From assembly GCF_001510645.1 (NCBI RefSeq), contig NZ_LMVB01000001.1, positions 453,854 through 517,853 on the forward strand: 64,000 bases of DNA, written 5' to 3'. The notes beneath the pieces were generated by a model. That model saw only the letters and a program-made list of their open reading frames with translations. It was not told where the DNA came from and did not search any database. Below, one piece after another: positions 18,589 to 29,274 of this stretch (position 1 is the stretch's first letter; every line of letters starts with the position of its first letter). This DNA is from Paenibacillus sp. FJAT-29882 (lineage in GTDB: Bacteria; Bacillota; Bacilli; Bacillales; DSM-1321). The position numbers were made by a program, and so were the translations under genes.

Positions 18589-18632
18589 AAAAGATCCTCT
18601 AAGGCATTTTGTGAGTGCTTAAGAGGATTTTT
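18589..18632 (+). terminator. acsA terminator
   Basis: The stem GATCCTCTAAGGCA.../...TGCTTAAGAGGATT is followed by TTTTTTA, 15 bp after the acsA stop. Confidence 0.8.
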
Positions 18633-18911
18633 TTATCCCGGTTTAACAGGCTGTAAAACCCCCACCTCAATTTTTGTGAGAGAATCAAGAAATAAATAGG
18701 TGGGGGATGAAAAAAAACCCACTGATGGAAGTTTCACTTTATCTGGTTTAACTGACTGTAATACACTAAAGAAATCTACACCACGCTATATTGTCGCACT
18801 TTTGCAATCGCCATCATTTTGAAGTGTATCCTCGCTTAACAAGGTATTAGTGGCGGTAGAGCGGGACTAGTGAACAGTGGGGGAAAACGACTGATGGAAG
18901 GTTCACATTAT
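18632..18911. repeat. Family 1 repeat copy C, two tandem members
   Basis: The first member (18632-18741) begins TTTATCCCGGTTTAACAGGC and ends GATGGAAGTTTCACTTTAT, with an inner CCCCCACCTC / AGGTGGGGG stem. The second (18742-18911) begins CTGGTTTAACTGACTGTAAT and ends GATGGAAGGTTCACATTAT, more diverged. Together they fill most of the acsA-tcyP gap. Confidence 0.75.
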
Positions 18912-18990
18912 TTCAAAAAAATTATTTAAGCAAAGTACTAGTAATCTAATGTAAATCGTATTATAGTAATGAAAGATCAAAACCAACTTA

Positions 18991-19006
18991 TCTTATACGA
19001 ATAAGA
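18991..19006. promoter_or_regulatory. Perfect inverted repeat at the tcyP promoter
   Basis: TCTTAT-ACGA-ATAAGA ends three bases before a TATAAT -10 box (19010-19015), so a protein bound here would cover the spacer. Cystine uptake genes in Bacillus are controlled by CymR and YtlI-type factors, but the sequence does not clearly match a motif I can name. Confidence 0.4.
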
Positions 19007-19033
19007 AACTATAATGGTTCAGGAGGAGTATAC

Positions 19034-20422
19034 ATGTTAGGATATGTACTATTGAATATTGCTATTATGCTAGTATTAGTAGCTGTTTTATTTTATATGC
19101 AAAAGAAGCATATGTCATTTACGGTAAGAGTGTTTACCGGATTAGGTTTGGGGGTTGTATTTGGATTCGTTCTACAACTTTTCTCAAGCCCAGATTCTGA
19201 AGTCATTGCTTCTTCGGTTGGCTGGTTCAGCATTATCGGTAGCGGGTATGTGAAATTCCTGCAAATGATTGTGATGCCACTTGTCTTCATTTCGATTATT
19301 TCAGCGTTTACAAAGTTAAAGCTTACTAATAATATTGGGAAAGTCAGCACATTAATTTTAGGCATTCTAATCGGTACAACGGCTATTGCGGCGGCAATCG
19401 GAATTGGATCTGCTACAGTATTCAATTTAGAAGCTGTACAAATTGAGCAAGGTCAAGCAGAGATGGATCGTGGTCTTCAACTGGAAGAGAAATTTGGGGC
19501 TTCACTCGAAGGGAAAACAATGCCACAGCAAATTCTTGAATTTTTCCCTGCTAATCCGTTCCTTGATTTAACGGGTGCTCGCTCGACTTCAACGATCGCG
19601 GTTGTTATCTTCGCCGCATTTCTAGGTTTTGCTTTTCTGGGAGTGAAAAGGAAGCAACCAGAGCATGCAGAAATGTTTGCGAAAATCGTGGATGTCTTTT
19701 ATTCATTAATTATGCGTGTCGTTACTTTAATCCTACGATTAACACCATACGGCATCTTGGCGATTATGACAAACACGGTTGCTACAAGTGATCTTGATGC
19801 TATTTACAAGCTTGGTAAATTCGTCATTGCCTCTTATGTTGCGTTAATCATTATGTTCTTGATTCACTTGTTGATGCTATCTTTAAGTGGATTAAGTCCA
19901 GTAAAATACTTGAAAAAGGCATTTCCGGTACTAACGTTTGCCTTCACATCTAGATCAAGTGCAGGCGCATTGCCGTTAAATATTAAAACGCAGAAACAAT
20001 TAGGGGTTTCTGATGGGATCGCAAACTTTGCTGGTTCGTTCGGACTATCGATTGGTCAAAACGGTTGTGCCGGCGTTTATCCGGCGATGCTAGCTGTAAT
20101 GGTCGCACCTACTGTTGGGATTAATCCATTATCACCTTCGTTTATTGTGACACTGATACTAGTTGTTGCCATCAGTTCGTTTGGCGTCGCTGGGGTTGGT
20201 GGCGGAGCAACTTTTGCCGCATTGATTGTCTTATCGGCGATGGATCTTCCAGTTGCACTTGCTGGTGTGCTTATTTCAGTTGAACCGTTAATTGATATGG
20301 GACGTACAGCACTGAATGTAAGTGGAAGTATGACCGCTGGTGTGCTTACTAGTAAAGTAACTGGTGATTTGGATAAAGATGTTTACTTTAATGAGTCTAC
20401 ATCGATTGAAGTAGAGGCGTAA
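19034..20422 (+). CDS. tcyP: TcyP, L-cystine symporter
   Basis: 462-residue dicarboxylate/amino acid:cation symporter family membrane protein with 8 or more hydrophobic segments. Family motifs are visible: FLQMIVMPLVFISIIS, AFTSRSSAGALPLNI and the C-terminal transport core VSGSMTAGVLTSKVTG. Length and sequence closely match B. subtilis TcyP (463), a high-affinity cystine importer. AGGAGGAG precedes the ATG. A hairpin with T run follows. In B. subtilis tcyP is not located here, so its presence between acsA and tyrS is a lineage-specific arrangement. Confidence 0.9.
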   Translation: MLGYVLLNIAIMLVLVAVLFYMQKKHMSFTVRVFTGLGLGVVFGFVLQLFSSPDSEVIASSVGWFSIIGSGYVKFLQMIVMPLVFISIISAFTKLKLTNNIGKVSTLILGILIGTTAIAAAIGIGSATVFNLEAVQIEQGQAEMDRGLQLEEKFGASLEGKTMPQQILEFFPANPFLDLTGARSTSTIAVVIFAAFLGFAFLGVKRKQPEHAEMFAKIVDVFYSLIMRVVTLILRLTPYGILAIMTNTVATSDLDAIYKLGKFVIASYVALIIMFLIHLLMLSLSGLSPVKYLKKAFPVLTFAFTSRSSAGALPLNIKTQKQLGVSDGIANFAGSFGLSIGQNGCAGVYPAMLAVMVAPTVGINPLSPSFIVTLILVVAISSFGVAGVGGGATFAALIVLSAMDLPVALAGVLISVEPLIDMGRTALNVSGSMTAGVLTSKVTGDLDKDVYFNESTSIEVEA

Positions 20423-20432
20423 GAAAGGTAGA

Positions 20433-20466
20433 AGAATGTCGACAGTGTTGTCGGCATTCTTTTTTC
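20433..20466 (+). terminator. tcyP terminator
   Basis: AGAATGTCGACA-GTGT-TGTCGGCATTCT stem followed by TTTTTTC, 10 bp after the stop. Confidence 0.85.
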
Positions 20467-20511
20467 TTTTTGAACAATCTCTTGAAGCGTGAATTTACAA
20501 CAAACCTGAAA

Positions 20512-20553
20512 AAAACGAGGTTGCCCCTTTTTACGGGACAGCCTCGTTTTTTG
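20512..20553. terminator. Terminator of the PBP gene, family 2-like arms
   Basis: AAAAAACGAGGTTGCCCC / GGGACAGCCTCGTTTTTT is symmetric, with A and T runs on both sides, just beyond the PBP stop at 20555. The GAGG(C/T)TG(C/T)CCC arms recall the outer arms of family 2 without its core. Confidence 0.8.
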
Positions 20554-20554
20554 T

Positions 20555-23452
20555 TTATACTCCCTGATTTTCAGGATTGGCTGGTTGCTCTGTAGGTGTC
20601 TCTGGGGTAGTACCCTCAGGGATTGTTTCTACTGGTTTTTCAACCGGTTTTTCTTCTGGCTTCGCTTCTTGATTTGTTTGCTCTTTGCTAGTGTCTACTG
20701 TTTCACTTGGAATCTCCTGCTTTTTCACTTCTTGTTTAGTAACTGCGTTAGAAGGAGGTGATTCTTTACCAACGATATCAACTGCTGTCACATAATACGT
20801 TCCGTTTTGAATGCTGAATGCTAGGCTTTCGTTGGAACGAATACTGGCCACTCTTTGACCATTACTATAGATTCTGTATCCGACAACATCTCTTTCAGGA
20901 TGAGAATTCCAATTAATACTGCTTCCATTTAATGCAAGTGTTGGTGCAGCAGGCGCCTTACCGTTATCAGAAAGTGTTGAACCGGTGACAATCATATTCC
21001 CGGTAGTATTATATTTAGATAGTAAATCGTTTATATTTTTAATGTACTTTCCACCGATTTTATCGAGATACTCAGGATTCAGCATGTAGCCGCCACTTGT
21101 AAATTCGCTTGGTGTCTGAGAATGTGCCAAGTAGCGACCACCACCAGCATAGACATATTGCCCATTAATAAAGCTATGATCTACTTTTGTTGGGACATAT
21201 TTTACATTGAATAGATCCGTTTCGACCAATCCGGCATTTGAACAAGCATCAGATGGAAGTAAACCTGATATTGAACAGAAGGAACGAGTCACAACACCTG
21301 CTGGTTTTTCAAATTTGCCTTTAGGTCCAATGAGATCAGGATTTACACTGTAAGCTGAGTTGACTAAACTTGCCCATAGCTTAATATTTCGTTGGCTATA
21401 CGTAAGTCCTTTATATCTATTATCAATTCTCTTTGGTGTATCATAACCAATCCATGTTCCAAATGTTACGTTCGGGTTTGTAGCAACGAACCAAGCATCT
21501 TCTGTATTGTTCGTCGTTCCTGTTTTTCCAGCCCAGTCAGATGAGAAAGATAACCTTCCATTTAAGTACCGTGCTGTTCCATTTGATATGACATCTCGCA
21601 TAATATCTAGTGTAAGATAAGCGGTTTGCGGTGAAAAGACTTCTACCGGAGCCGCTTCGTGTTGATAAATGACTGTGCCATCTTTCGCTTCGATTTTGTC
21701 GATCATGTAGGCGTCGATGAATTGTCCGTCATTAGCAAATGTTGTAAATGCATTCACATTTTCTTCAACCGTTACCCCATTTGTAGGTGTTCCTAACGCT
21801 AAGGAAGGGATTGAATAGTCGATATCAATTAACGAGGTAAAGCCCATTTTATCAAGATAGGTTGCAGGGCGTTGATTTAAGATGCCCATATAATAGCTTA
21901 CTGCAGGAATATTGTAGGAGTTAACGAGTGCCTGCCGGGCGTTTGTTAATCCAGTATACCCTTCTCCGGCATTTTTCGGTTGCCAGCCACCAATTGAAAT
22001 AGGTACATTAATTCCGACAGATCCAGGTGAGATATATCCTAGTTCAAATGCAGGTGCATATACTAGAAGCGGCTTCATCGTCGATCCATTTGGTCTTTTG
22101 GCTGATGTTGCATGGTTGGTCTGCTCTCGATCAAAATTGCGACCGCCGACGAAAGAAAGAATCTTTCCTGTTTTGTTTTCAATGAGAATGGCTCCTGTTT
22201 CGACTGGTTCCTGAACAGTAACTTTTTCACCCGATTCAGGGTCGGTCACTTCTTGGGGCTTATCTCTGCCATAATATTCATAGTTTTTAACGACTTTTTG
22301 CATCTTATCATACATATCTTTGTTGATGGTTGAATGGACTTTGTAATTATTCTGTTTCAGTTCTCTTCTTGCTAGTGTTGTATATTGTTCTTTTAAATCA
22401 TTATCTTTTTCTAAATCCGCTTTTTCATATCCGGATTGCTCTGCAAGAATTTTCGACAGAACCTCGATTGCTCGTTCTTCAAGTTCTACGACCAGCCAAG
22501 GATATACTTTGGAAGGTGCTGTTTTCGGTCCGATAAAGTCTTTCGTAATATCATAATTCAGAGCATCTTTGTATTCTTGTTCAGTAAGATAATTTCCATC
22601 ACGCATTCTTTTAAGTACAGTTTTCATTCTAACTAATCCTGGCTCAATACCTTCTGGACTTTTCAACTCAGCTTTTTGCGTATAAGGCGTATAACGAAAA
22701 GGACTTTGAGCTAGACCGGCGATAAATGCTGCCTGTGGAATGGAAAGGTCTTTTGCGTCGATTCCAAATATACCTTTAGCTGCCGATTGGACACCCGCGA
22801 TATTCTGGCCGGAGGAATTCCTGCCAAAGGTTGATACGTTTAGGTATGTTTGCAGAATTTCATCTTTATCTAAGAAATTTTCCACTCGAAGTGCGAGTAA
22901 GATTTCTTTCGCTTTTCTATCAAAGGATACTTCATTCGTTAATATTTGGTTTTTGATCAATTGCTGTGTTAATGTACTTCCACCGGATTGAACGGGTGCA
23001 TTTGTCATTTCTTGAAAAATGGCGCGCATAACGGCTTTAGGTACGACACCTTCATGCTCATTAAAGTATTCATCCTCTGTTGCAATGATGGCGTTTAGCA
23101 AGTGTGGTGACATTTCATCAATGGTTATTTCTTCGCGCTCAAGATCGGACTTTAACTTCCCGAGAAAAATGTTATCAGCAAAATATAAGTCTGATGCTTC
23201 TTCATAATTATAAATATCTTTTTTGAGTTCATCTTTTGTGCGAATCGGCTCATCTTTGACTAAAGCGGCAAAATAACCTGCACCTACACCGCCAGCAAAG
23301 GAAAATCCTAAAACAAGGACTATAATAAACAAAAGCAGGATATTCCAAACTACATGATATGTAACTCTGGAGTATTTTTGCGTTGTTTTACTACGGAAGA
23401 AATTGGTGAATTTCAACCAAAATGATATAGGCTCATTTTCATTATTTTTCAT
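20555..23452 (-). CDS. Class A penicillin-binding protein (PBP1A type) with FN3 domain
   Basis: 965-residue bifunctional peptidoglycan synthase. It has a cytoplasmic N-terminus, one membrane helix (~residues 35-60), then a GT51 glycosyltransferase with catalytic Glu in ATEDEYFNEHEG (about residue 126) and GGSTLTQQLIKNQ. The transpeptidase carries GSTMKP (active Ser, ~455), VNSYN and GKTGTT (~644). After it come an FN3-type module (~830-905, SSINWNSHPERDVVGYRIYS) and a ~60-residue Glu/Pro/Thr tail that probably spans the wall. It makes and cross-links glycan strands. It is longer than B. subtilis PonA (914) and sits between tcyP and tyrS as a single gene. Confidence 0.93.
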   Translation of the reverse strand: MKNNENEPISFWLKFTNFFRSKTTQKYSRVTYHVVWNILLLFIIVLVLGFSFAGGVGAGYFAALVKDEPIRTKDELKKDIYNYEEASDLYFADNIFLGKLKSDLEREEITIDEMSPHLLNAIIATEDEYFNEHEGVVPKAVMRAIFQEMTNAPVQSGGSTLTQQLIKNQILTNEVSFDRKAKEILLALRVENFLDKDEILQTYLNVSTFGRNSSGQNIAGVQSAAKGIFGIDAKDLSIPQAAFIAGLAQSPFRYTPYTQKAELKSPEGIEPGLVRMKTVLKRMRDGNYLTEQEYKDALNYDITKDFIGPKTAPSKVYPWLVVELEERAIEVLSKILAEQSGYEKADLEKDNDLKEQYTTLARRELKQNNYKVHSTINKDMYDKMQKVVKNYEYYGRDKPQEVTDPESGEKVTVQEPVETGAILIENKTGKILSFVGGRNFDREQTNHATSAKRPNGSTMKPLLVYAPAFELGYISPGSVGINVPISIGGWQPKNAGEGYTGLTNARQALVNSYNIPAVSYYMGILNQRPATYLDKMGFTSLIDIDYSIPSLALGTPTNGVTVEENVNAFTTFANDGQFIDAYMIDKIEAKDGTVIYQHEAAPVEVFSPQTAYLTLDIMRDVISNGTARYLNGRLSFSSDWAGKTGTTNNTEDAWFVATNPNVTFGTWIGYDTPKRIDNRYKGLTYSQRNIKLWASLVNSAYSVNPDLIGPKGKFEKPAGVVTRSFCSISGLLPSDACSNAGLVETDLFNVKYVPTKVDHSFINGQYVYAGGGRYLAHSQTPSEFTSGGYMLNPEYLDKIGGKYIKNINDLLSKYNTTGNMIVTGSTLSDNGKAPAAPTLALNGSSINWNSHPERDVVGYRIYSNGQRVASIRSNESLAFSIQNGTYYVTAVDIVGKESPPSNAVTKQEVKKQEIPSETVDTSKEQTNQEAKPEEKPVEKPVETIPEGTTPETPTEQPANPENQGV

Positions 23453-23592
23453 CTATCATACCCCCTGAAATCAGATACATTATAGCATATATCCGTATTT
23501 AGAAGGGGGATTTTCAAGTATTTCTATAGGTTGTTGAACTTGACATAGCATTTAATATATGATAAAAAATCATTAACTAGAATTTTATTAGG

Positions 23593-23832
23593 AAAGCAAT
23601 GAGAGGACTAAAGTAGTCAAACTATCCCTGTTTTAGAGAGCCGGTGGAAGGTGTGAATCGGTACACATAGTTTAGATGAATTACTTCCTTGAGCATTTGC
23701 TGTGAACGTTAAGTAGCAGTAAACGGTAGACCGCCGTTAACGGTTTTAAGACGGAGGATGAAGTATGTCCTCAAGTTGGGTGGTACCGCGAATATATTCG
23801 TCCCTTCATTTATGAAGGGGCGTTTTTATTTG
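23593..23832 (+). ncRNA. Tyr T-box leader of tyrS
   Basis: T-box riboswitch that reads uncharged tRNA-Tyr. Stem I contains GAGAGCCGGTGG and the specifier TAC (23682-23684) in GAATTACTTCCTTGAG. The T-box sequence GGGTGGTACCGCG (23778-23790) pairs with the tRNA acceptor end. The terminator (CGTCCCTTCATTTATGAAGGGGCG, described by its arms CCCCTTCAT pairing at 23799-23825) and a T run follow. When tRNA-Tyr is uncharged the antiterminator forms and tyrS is expressed. Confidence 0.93.
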
Positions 23833-23843
23833 TCATTTTTTGA

Positions 23844-25118
<1,275 letters not shown>

Positions 25119-25125
25119 TAGCTAA

Positions 25126-25195
25126 AGGGTCAGGCCCCACACTCTATACACCGTTATTCCGGTTTAATAGTAGATGTAGGGTTCTGACCTTTTTG
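25126..25195 (+). terminator. Family 2 palindrome behind tyrS
   Basis: The inner arms AGGGTCAGGCCCCACACTCT / AGATGTAGGGTTCTGACCT surround CACCGTTAT...GTTTAATAG and end in TTTTTG. The outer GAGGCTGTCCC arms are missing. It starts 8 bp after the stop. The following 25196-25362 holds variants of GGCTTAAAAATTAGAAAA and no gene. Confidence 0.75.
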
Positions 25196-25362
25196 TTAGG
25201 AGGCACAGTCATATTAGATCGATCGAGTAGGATTCAGGTTTGGCTTAAAAATTAGAAAATTGGCTTGAAAAGTGCACATGTTGGATTAAAAATCAGAAAA
25301 GCGTCTCGTAAAGTCCACATTTTAGTCCGCCAATTTCAGGTTCCAGCTCGGAATAAAACTTT

Positions 25363-26031
25363 CTAAGACAGATGTTTCAATGCCTCACGCTTGCTCAGCG
25401 GTTTTAATTGGTTTTGAGCGACAAATAATTGAACACTAGAAGCGTTCGTTTTGGCGTATTCCCGTAATACCCAGCCGATCGCTTTTTGTACAAAAAATTC
25501 ATTGCTGTGTGCTTGGCGTAGAATGTAGTTATGCAGCCGTTTTTCATTCATATTCTCTTTATAGTAGAGTTGATAAAGAATCGCAGATCTTTGTAACCAA
25601 ATATAATCATCGTCAATCCATTGATCAGGGTATGAGGAAACAAGTTCGGGGTATTGTAAAAACATATAGCCAAAGATATGAGGGGATAGGACATCGATCG
25701 TATCCCACCAAGATTTACTTTTGAGTAAACTGACTAGCCACGGCATGTCAGCGGGAGTAAGGTCTTTTTTAGTTTTTTCCAAGATATCAAGGGCTGCTTT
25801 TTGGTATTCTCGTTCTGGTTTTTCCCATAACGTAAGAATAACCGTTTCAAGGTTCTCTTTCGACGGTAATCCGTATTCTTGCAAAAATTGCTTAGTCAAT
25901 TTTCTTCGAATGGGCGTTCGAATCCCTAAAAAATCAAATTGATTTCTCATATATTTTTTAGACCACATTGCATATTCTGTCTCGGCGTGTTCAGAATATA
26001 ATTTTTCTAATTTTTGAATATAAAAATCCAT
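25363..26031 (-). CDS. AlkD-like DNA alkylation repair protein
   Basis: 222 residues of HEAT-like helical repeats, the AlkD family of DNA glycosylases that remove positively charged alkylated bases. The signature KSKSWWDTIDVLSPHIFG supplies the Trp and Asp expected at the active site, and FFVQKAIGWVLREYAK near the C-terminus gives the second conserved region. An earlier in-frame ATG (26043) lies within the ribosome-binding sequence ATGGAGGAGCTT, so the ATG at 26031 (MDFYIQKL) is preferred. It is a single gene upstream of rpsD on the same strand, separated by the rpsD terminator. Confidence 0.85.
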   Translation of the reverse strand: MDFYIQKLEKLYSEHAETEYAMWSKKYMRNQFDFLGIRTPIRRKLTKQFLQEYGLPSKENLETVILTLWEKPEREYQKAALDILEKTKKDLTPADMPWLVSLLKSKSWWDTIDVLSPHIFGYMFLQYPELVSSYPDQWIDDDYIWLQRSAILYQLYYKENMNEKRLHNYILRQAHSNEFFVQKAIGWVLREYAKTNASSVQLFVAQNQLKPLSKREALKHLS

Positions 26032-26092
26032 AAGCTCCTCCATGATATGTCAGATTTGACTAATGACGTTTCTACTAAAACAGGAATGATGT

Positions 26093-26126
26093 ATAAAAAA
26101 ACCCCCATCCAAGGATGAGGGCCGAA
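26093..26126 (-). terminator. rpsD terminator
   Basis: On the minus strand GGCCCTCATCC-TTGG-ATGGGGGTTTTTTT, a GC-rich stem with T run, directly after the rpsD stop. Confidence 0.85.
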
Positions 26127-26137
26127 AACAAAATCGA

Positions 26138-26740
26138 TTAACGAGAGTAGAACTCAACGATAAGTGCTTCGTTAATTTCAGCAGGAACTTCAGAACGTTC
26201 TGGTAAACGAGTGAAAGTACCTTCTAATTTGTCAGCATCAAAAGTCAAGAAATCAGGAACGAAGTTATTTACTTCGATTGATTCTTTGATTGTGCTTAGG
26301 TTACGTGATTTTTCACGAACAGAGATTGTTTGTCCAGGTAACACTTTGAATGATGGAATATCAACGCGTTTTCCATCAACAAGGATGTGACCATGGTTTA
26401 CAAGTTGGCGTGATCCACGACGAGTACGAGCTAAACCAAGACGATAAACAACGTTATCAAGGCGAGATTCAAGAAGAATCATGAAGTTTTCACCGTGTAC
26501 ACCTTGTAGTTTACCTGCACGGTCGAATAATGAGCGGAATTGACGCTCAGTAACTCCGTACATGTGGCGAAGTTTTTGTTTTTCTTGTAATTGCAATCCG
26601 TATTCGGAAAGTTTTTTGCGTTGGTTTGGACCATGTTGTCCAGGAGCGTAAGGACGCTTCTCTAATTCTTTACCAGTACCTGTAAGGGAAATTCCAAGAC
26701 GACGGGATAATTTCCAGCTTGGGCCAGTATAACGAGCCAT
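26138..26740 (-). CDS. rpsD: 30S ribosomal protein S4
   Basis: 200-residue primary 16S rRNA-binding protein. It has the N-terminal [20 protein letters not shown] and the S4 RNA-binding domain (~90-155, [20 protein letters not shown] then [17 protein letters not shown]). Unlike zinc-binding S4 forms, no N-terminal Cys cluster is present. It is monocistronic, as in B. subtilis, with GAAGGAGGAG before the ATG, an S4 leader RNA and its own promoter. Confidence 0.98.
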   Translation of the reverse strand: MARYTGPSWKLSRRLGISLTGTGKELEKRPYAPGQHGPNQRKKLSEYGLQLQEKQKLRHMYGVTERQFRSLFDRAGKLQGVHGENFMILLESRLDNVVYRLGLARTRRGSRQLVNHGHILVDGKRVDIPSFKVLPGQTISVREKSRNLSTIKESIEVNNFVPDFLTFDADKLEGTFTRLPERSEVPAEINEALIVEFYSR

Positions 26741-26749
26741 AGTATGACT

Positions 26750-26925
26750 CCTCCTTCAAATGTTTTTATTTGGGTAAAATAAAAACCGTTGCGATTCACG
26801 ATTATGGTCATTTTGTTTTCATGTATCTTCGCCCTAGCAGCTGAGGGTTACGGGGTACACCTCTATAAAGAGGAACAAAATGAGACCGTAAAAGCACTCA
26901 CATAGGCTGCACTATTTTACACAAG
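26750..26925 (-). ncRNA. S4 autoregulatory leader of rpsD
   Basis: The untranslated leader contains structured blocks on the minus strand: GTTCCTCTTTATAGAGGTGT, then CCCCGTAACCCTCAGCTGCT, then AGGGCGAAGATACATG. This agrees with the known Bacillus S4 leader, where excess S4 represses its own mRNA. Boundaries are approximate. Confidence 0.65.
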
Positions 26926-26929
26926 TAAT

Positions 26930-26958
26930 AGTATATAATTTAAAAGAAATATAGTCAA
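26930..26958 (-). promoter_or_regulatory. rpsD promoter
   Basis: Minus strand -35 TTGACT (26953-26958), exactly 17 bp, then -10 TATACT (26930-26935). A strong SigmaA match. Confidence 0.85.
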
Positions 26959-27042
26959 GTGTATTTACGTGTAGTTAGTGATGTACAAAATAAATCATCA
27001 TGGTAAAATTACTTTAAAATAAGAATGTTTTAGCTTGAACAA

Positions 27043-27097
27043 TTTACCCCGCATTAATGGGTAGTAAACCCCCCACTGATTGAAGTTTCACTTTATA
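27043..27097. repeat. Family 1 repeat copy D, minimal 55-bp form
   Basis: TTTACCCCGCATTAATGGG at one end, CCCCCCACTGATTGAAG in the middle, AAGTTTCACTTTATA at the other end. It shows that the two ends alone can exist as a unit. Confidence 0.75.
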
Positions 27098-27293
27098 GGC
27101 ATAATGAATCAGGTCTAAAAACATGCGCTTTACGTTTAGTTAATAGAAATTTCTAAAAAATTATAAAGATATTTTATACATACAAGTATATAATGAATAA
27201 TATAGAAAAAAACGGAAAACTAATAGTTCTATTTTACTGTGTGTTAATGAGTTTTTAAAGCTTCAGCATTACTTGTATAGGGATGAGATAAAG

Positions 27294-29147
27294 ATGAGAA
27301 GTATGACTCAGTTACTATATGAATTAAAATCGTTATTAATTAATCAAATGGATGATTCAAAGGGAAGAATGGAAGACACTTCTTTTCTTGAAAAATTTGT
27401 GCTTGAGATATGCGACGCTTTTTACGCTGAAGAAGTTACCTACTTTAAGCTAGACTATAGTCTCAAGTATTTACATATTGAGGCTTCTACCGAGCGTGAT
27501 CAGGAGCGAAAGTATATCCCGATAGGAAGCATTGAAGTATTTAATAACTGTGAACCGTATTCTTATAAAGATTTTCAAATAGAAGCATTAAAGGGTTTCC
27601 ATCTGTATTTGCCACTAAAACGCGAAAATGGATTAGTGGGACTGCTTGCATTAAAAGAAAGGGTTCCTGGTTCTTTTGAAAAGATCACTTCCGAAGAAGG
27701 CGAGGCGTTTTTAAGAGAAGTGATGAAAATCTTAAATACGGCGATACATATTTCAGAGATTACGAGTGAAAGAAGGCGTTATAAACAGCTGTTTCGCGTG
27801 ACTGAAAAATTTCATTCATCCATGAGTATGGATGCGGTACTCGGCGAAATTATCTCAACACTACAAGAAATGTATCCGTCTTTCACCTATTTTCTTCTGC
27901 TTTCCCATGATAATGCAAACCACGAAAACCTTCCGATAAAGGATCTCGGCTATGATGGTGAGAATGTGGCAGTTATGCAAGCGTATGTTACAGGAACTGT
28001 TCAAATCGAAGACGAGCTGGCTGCACGAAAAACAAATCTATATGCACCGCTGAAAGGAAAACAAGGCGTGTATGGAATTCTTCAAGTCATTGCTCCAAAT
28101 GCTCGTATGTTTCCAGAGGAGGAAGTCGAATTTATTTCTTTATTAGCCAATACCGCTGGTGGCGCTCTTGAGAATGCACAGCTGTACCAGCAATCTCGCC
28201 GTTTAATATCTGATTTGCAGCTTATTAATGAAACATCCCATAGATTGAATTTAAATCTGCGTCTAAGTGAAACGATGGAGTTCATGAAAAATCAAATTAC
28301 CGATTCCTTCCATGCGGATGAAGTGGGGTTTGTGTATATTCTACCCGATGGAACGGCTAATTTCTTGACGGGCAGCACAGAATTTTTTCATTCTGATCAA
28401 ATGGGATTATACGTCGATTTCTTGAAGGAAAAGATTTGTTCCACTACGGAATCCCTGTTCATTAGCGATTTACAGCTGAAAATCCCTAACAAAGATGTGA
28501 AGTATCATTCGATGATGGCTGTTCCGATGATGGAAAGTGATCAAGTACACGGATTCGCACTTGTTTTACATAAAGATCCCTATTATTTTTCTTTTGAAAC
28601 ATTCAAACTGCTGCAATCATTGATTCACCATACGAGCCTTGCCTTGGCGAATTCGATGCTGCGCGAAGAACTGGAGAAAATGGTCATTACCGATCATTTA
28701 ACAGGTTTGTATTCACGGAGTTATTTAGATGAGAAAATGTTGGAGTCGATGGAAAAAGATCAAAGAGGAACATTTATTTTGGTGGATATCGATGATTTTA
28801 AAAAAGTGAATGATACCCACGGTCACCAAATAGGTGATGATATTCTCATTCAGGTTTCCGTAATCATCCAATCGAGCATGCGAGAAACGGATATTGGGGC
28901 AAGATGGGGTGGCGAGGAGTTGGCAATCTATCTGCCGAATGTTTCCATACACATTGGACAAGGGATTGCACAGCGAATTCAGGAGAAGGTAAGCGAACAA
29001 ACGGACCCGAAAGTGACCATATCATGTGGGGTCTCCTATTGGACGAATGGACACAACGATCACGTCAAAGCCCTGTTTAAGCGTGCGGATGATGCTTTGT
29101 ATGTTGCTAAGAATACAGGGAAAAATAAAGTGCTCGTTCAAGACTAG
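27294..29147 (+). CDS. dgcP: DgcP/YtrP-type diguanylate cyclase with GAF domains
   Basis: 617 residues from the chosen ATG. About 450 residues hold two or three GAF-like sensor domains (for example ERRRYKQLFRVTEKFHSSMS and LISDLQLINETSHRLNLNLR). A GGDEF domain follows: DHLTGLYSRSYLDEKM, FILVDIDDFKKVNDTHGHQIG, and active-site RWGGEELAIYLP. GGEEL is a functional variant, so c-di-GMP synthesis is expected. No membrane segment. It lies next to ytsP and rpsD as B. subtilis ytrP (dgcP) does. A TTG at 27273 is also in frame, but GATGAG spaced to the ATG at 27294 looks better; a further ATG exists at 27303. Confidence 0.88.
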   Translation: MRSMTQLLYELKSLLINQMDDSKGRMEDTSFLEKFVLEICDAFYAEEVTYFKLDYSLKYLHIEASTERDQERKYIPIGSIEVFNNCEPYSYKDFQIEALKGFHLYLPLKRENGLVGLLALKERVPGSFEKITSEEGEAFLREVMKILNTAIHISEITSERRRYKQLFRVTEKFHSSMSMDAVLGEIISTLQEMYPSFTYFLLLSHDNANHENLPIKDLGYDGENVAVMQAYVTGTVQIEDELAARKTNLYAPLKGKQGVYGILQVIAPNARMFPEEEVEFISLLANTAGGALENAQLYQQSRRLISDLQLINETSHRLNLNLRLSETMEFMKNQITDSFHADEVGFVYILPDGTANFLTGSTEFFHSDQMGLYVDFLKEKICSTTESLFISDLQLKIPNKDVKYHSMMAVPMMESDQVHGFALVLHKDPYYFSFETFKLLQSLIHHTSLALANSMLREELEKMVITDHLTGLYSRSYLDEKMLESMEKDQRGTFILVDIDDFKKVNDTHGHQIGDDILIQVSVIIQSSMRETDIGARWGGEELAIYLPNVSIHIGQGIAQRIQEKVSEQTDPKVTISCGVSYWTNGHNDHVKALFKRADDALYVAKNTGKNKVLVQD

Positions 29148-29178
29148 TCCTTATAATAGTACCCGCTTTTGGATGTCC

Positions 29179-29226
29179 AAAAGGGTCTGGCCTCACACTT
29201 TTTACAGTGTGAGGCCAGACCCTTTT
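29179..29226. terminator. Perfect 21-bp-stem hairpin, family 2 short form
   Basis: AAAAGGGTCTGGCCTCACAC(T) pairs perfectly with (A)GTGTGAGGCCAGACCCTTTT around a 6-base loop. It lies between convergent dgcP and the fRMsr gene and can terminate both. It contains only the GGGTCTGGCC arm of family 2. Confidence 0.85.
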
Positions 29227-29274
29227 GTTTTGAGATAATCTCAGATATTTTTCAATAGTCTTGCAATTTTTAAA

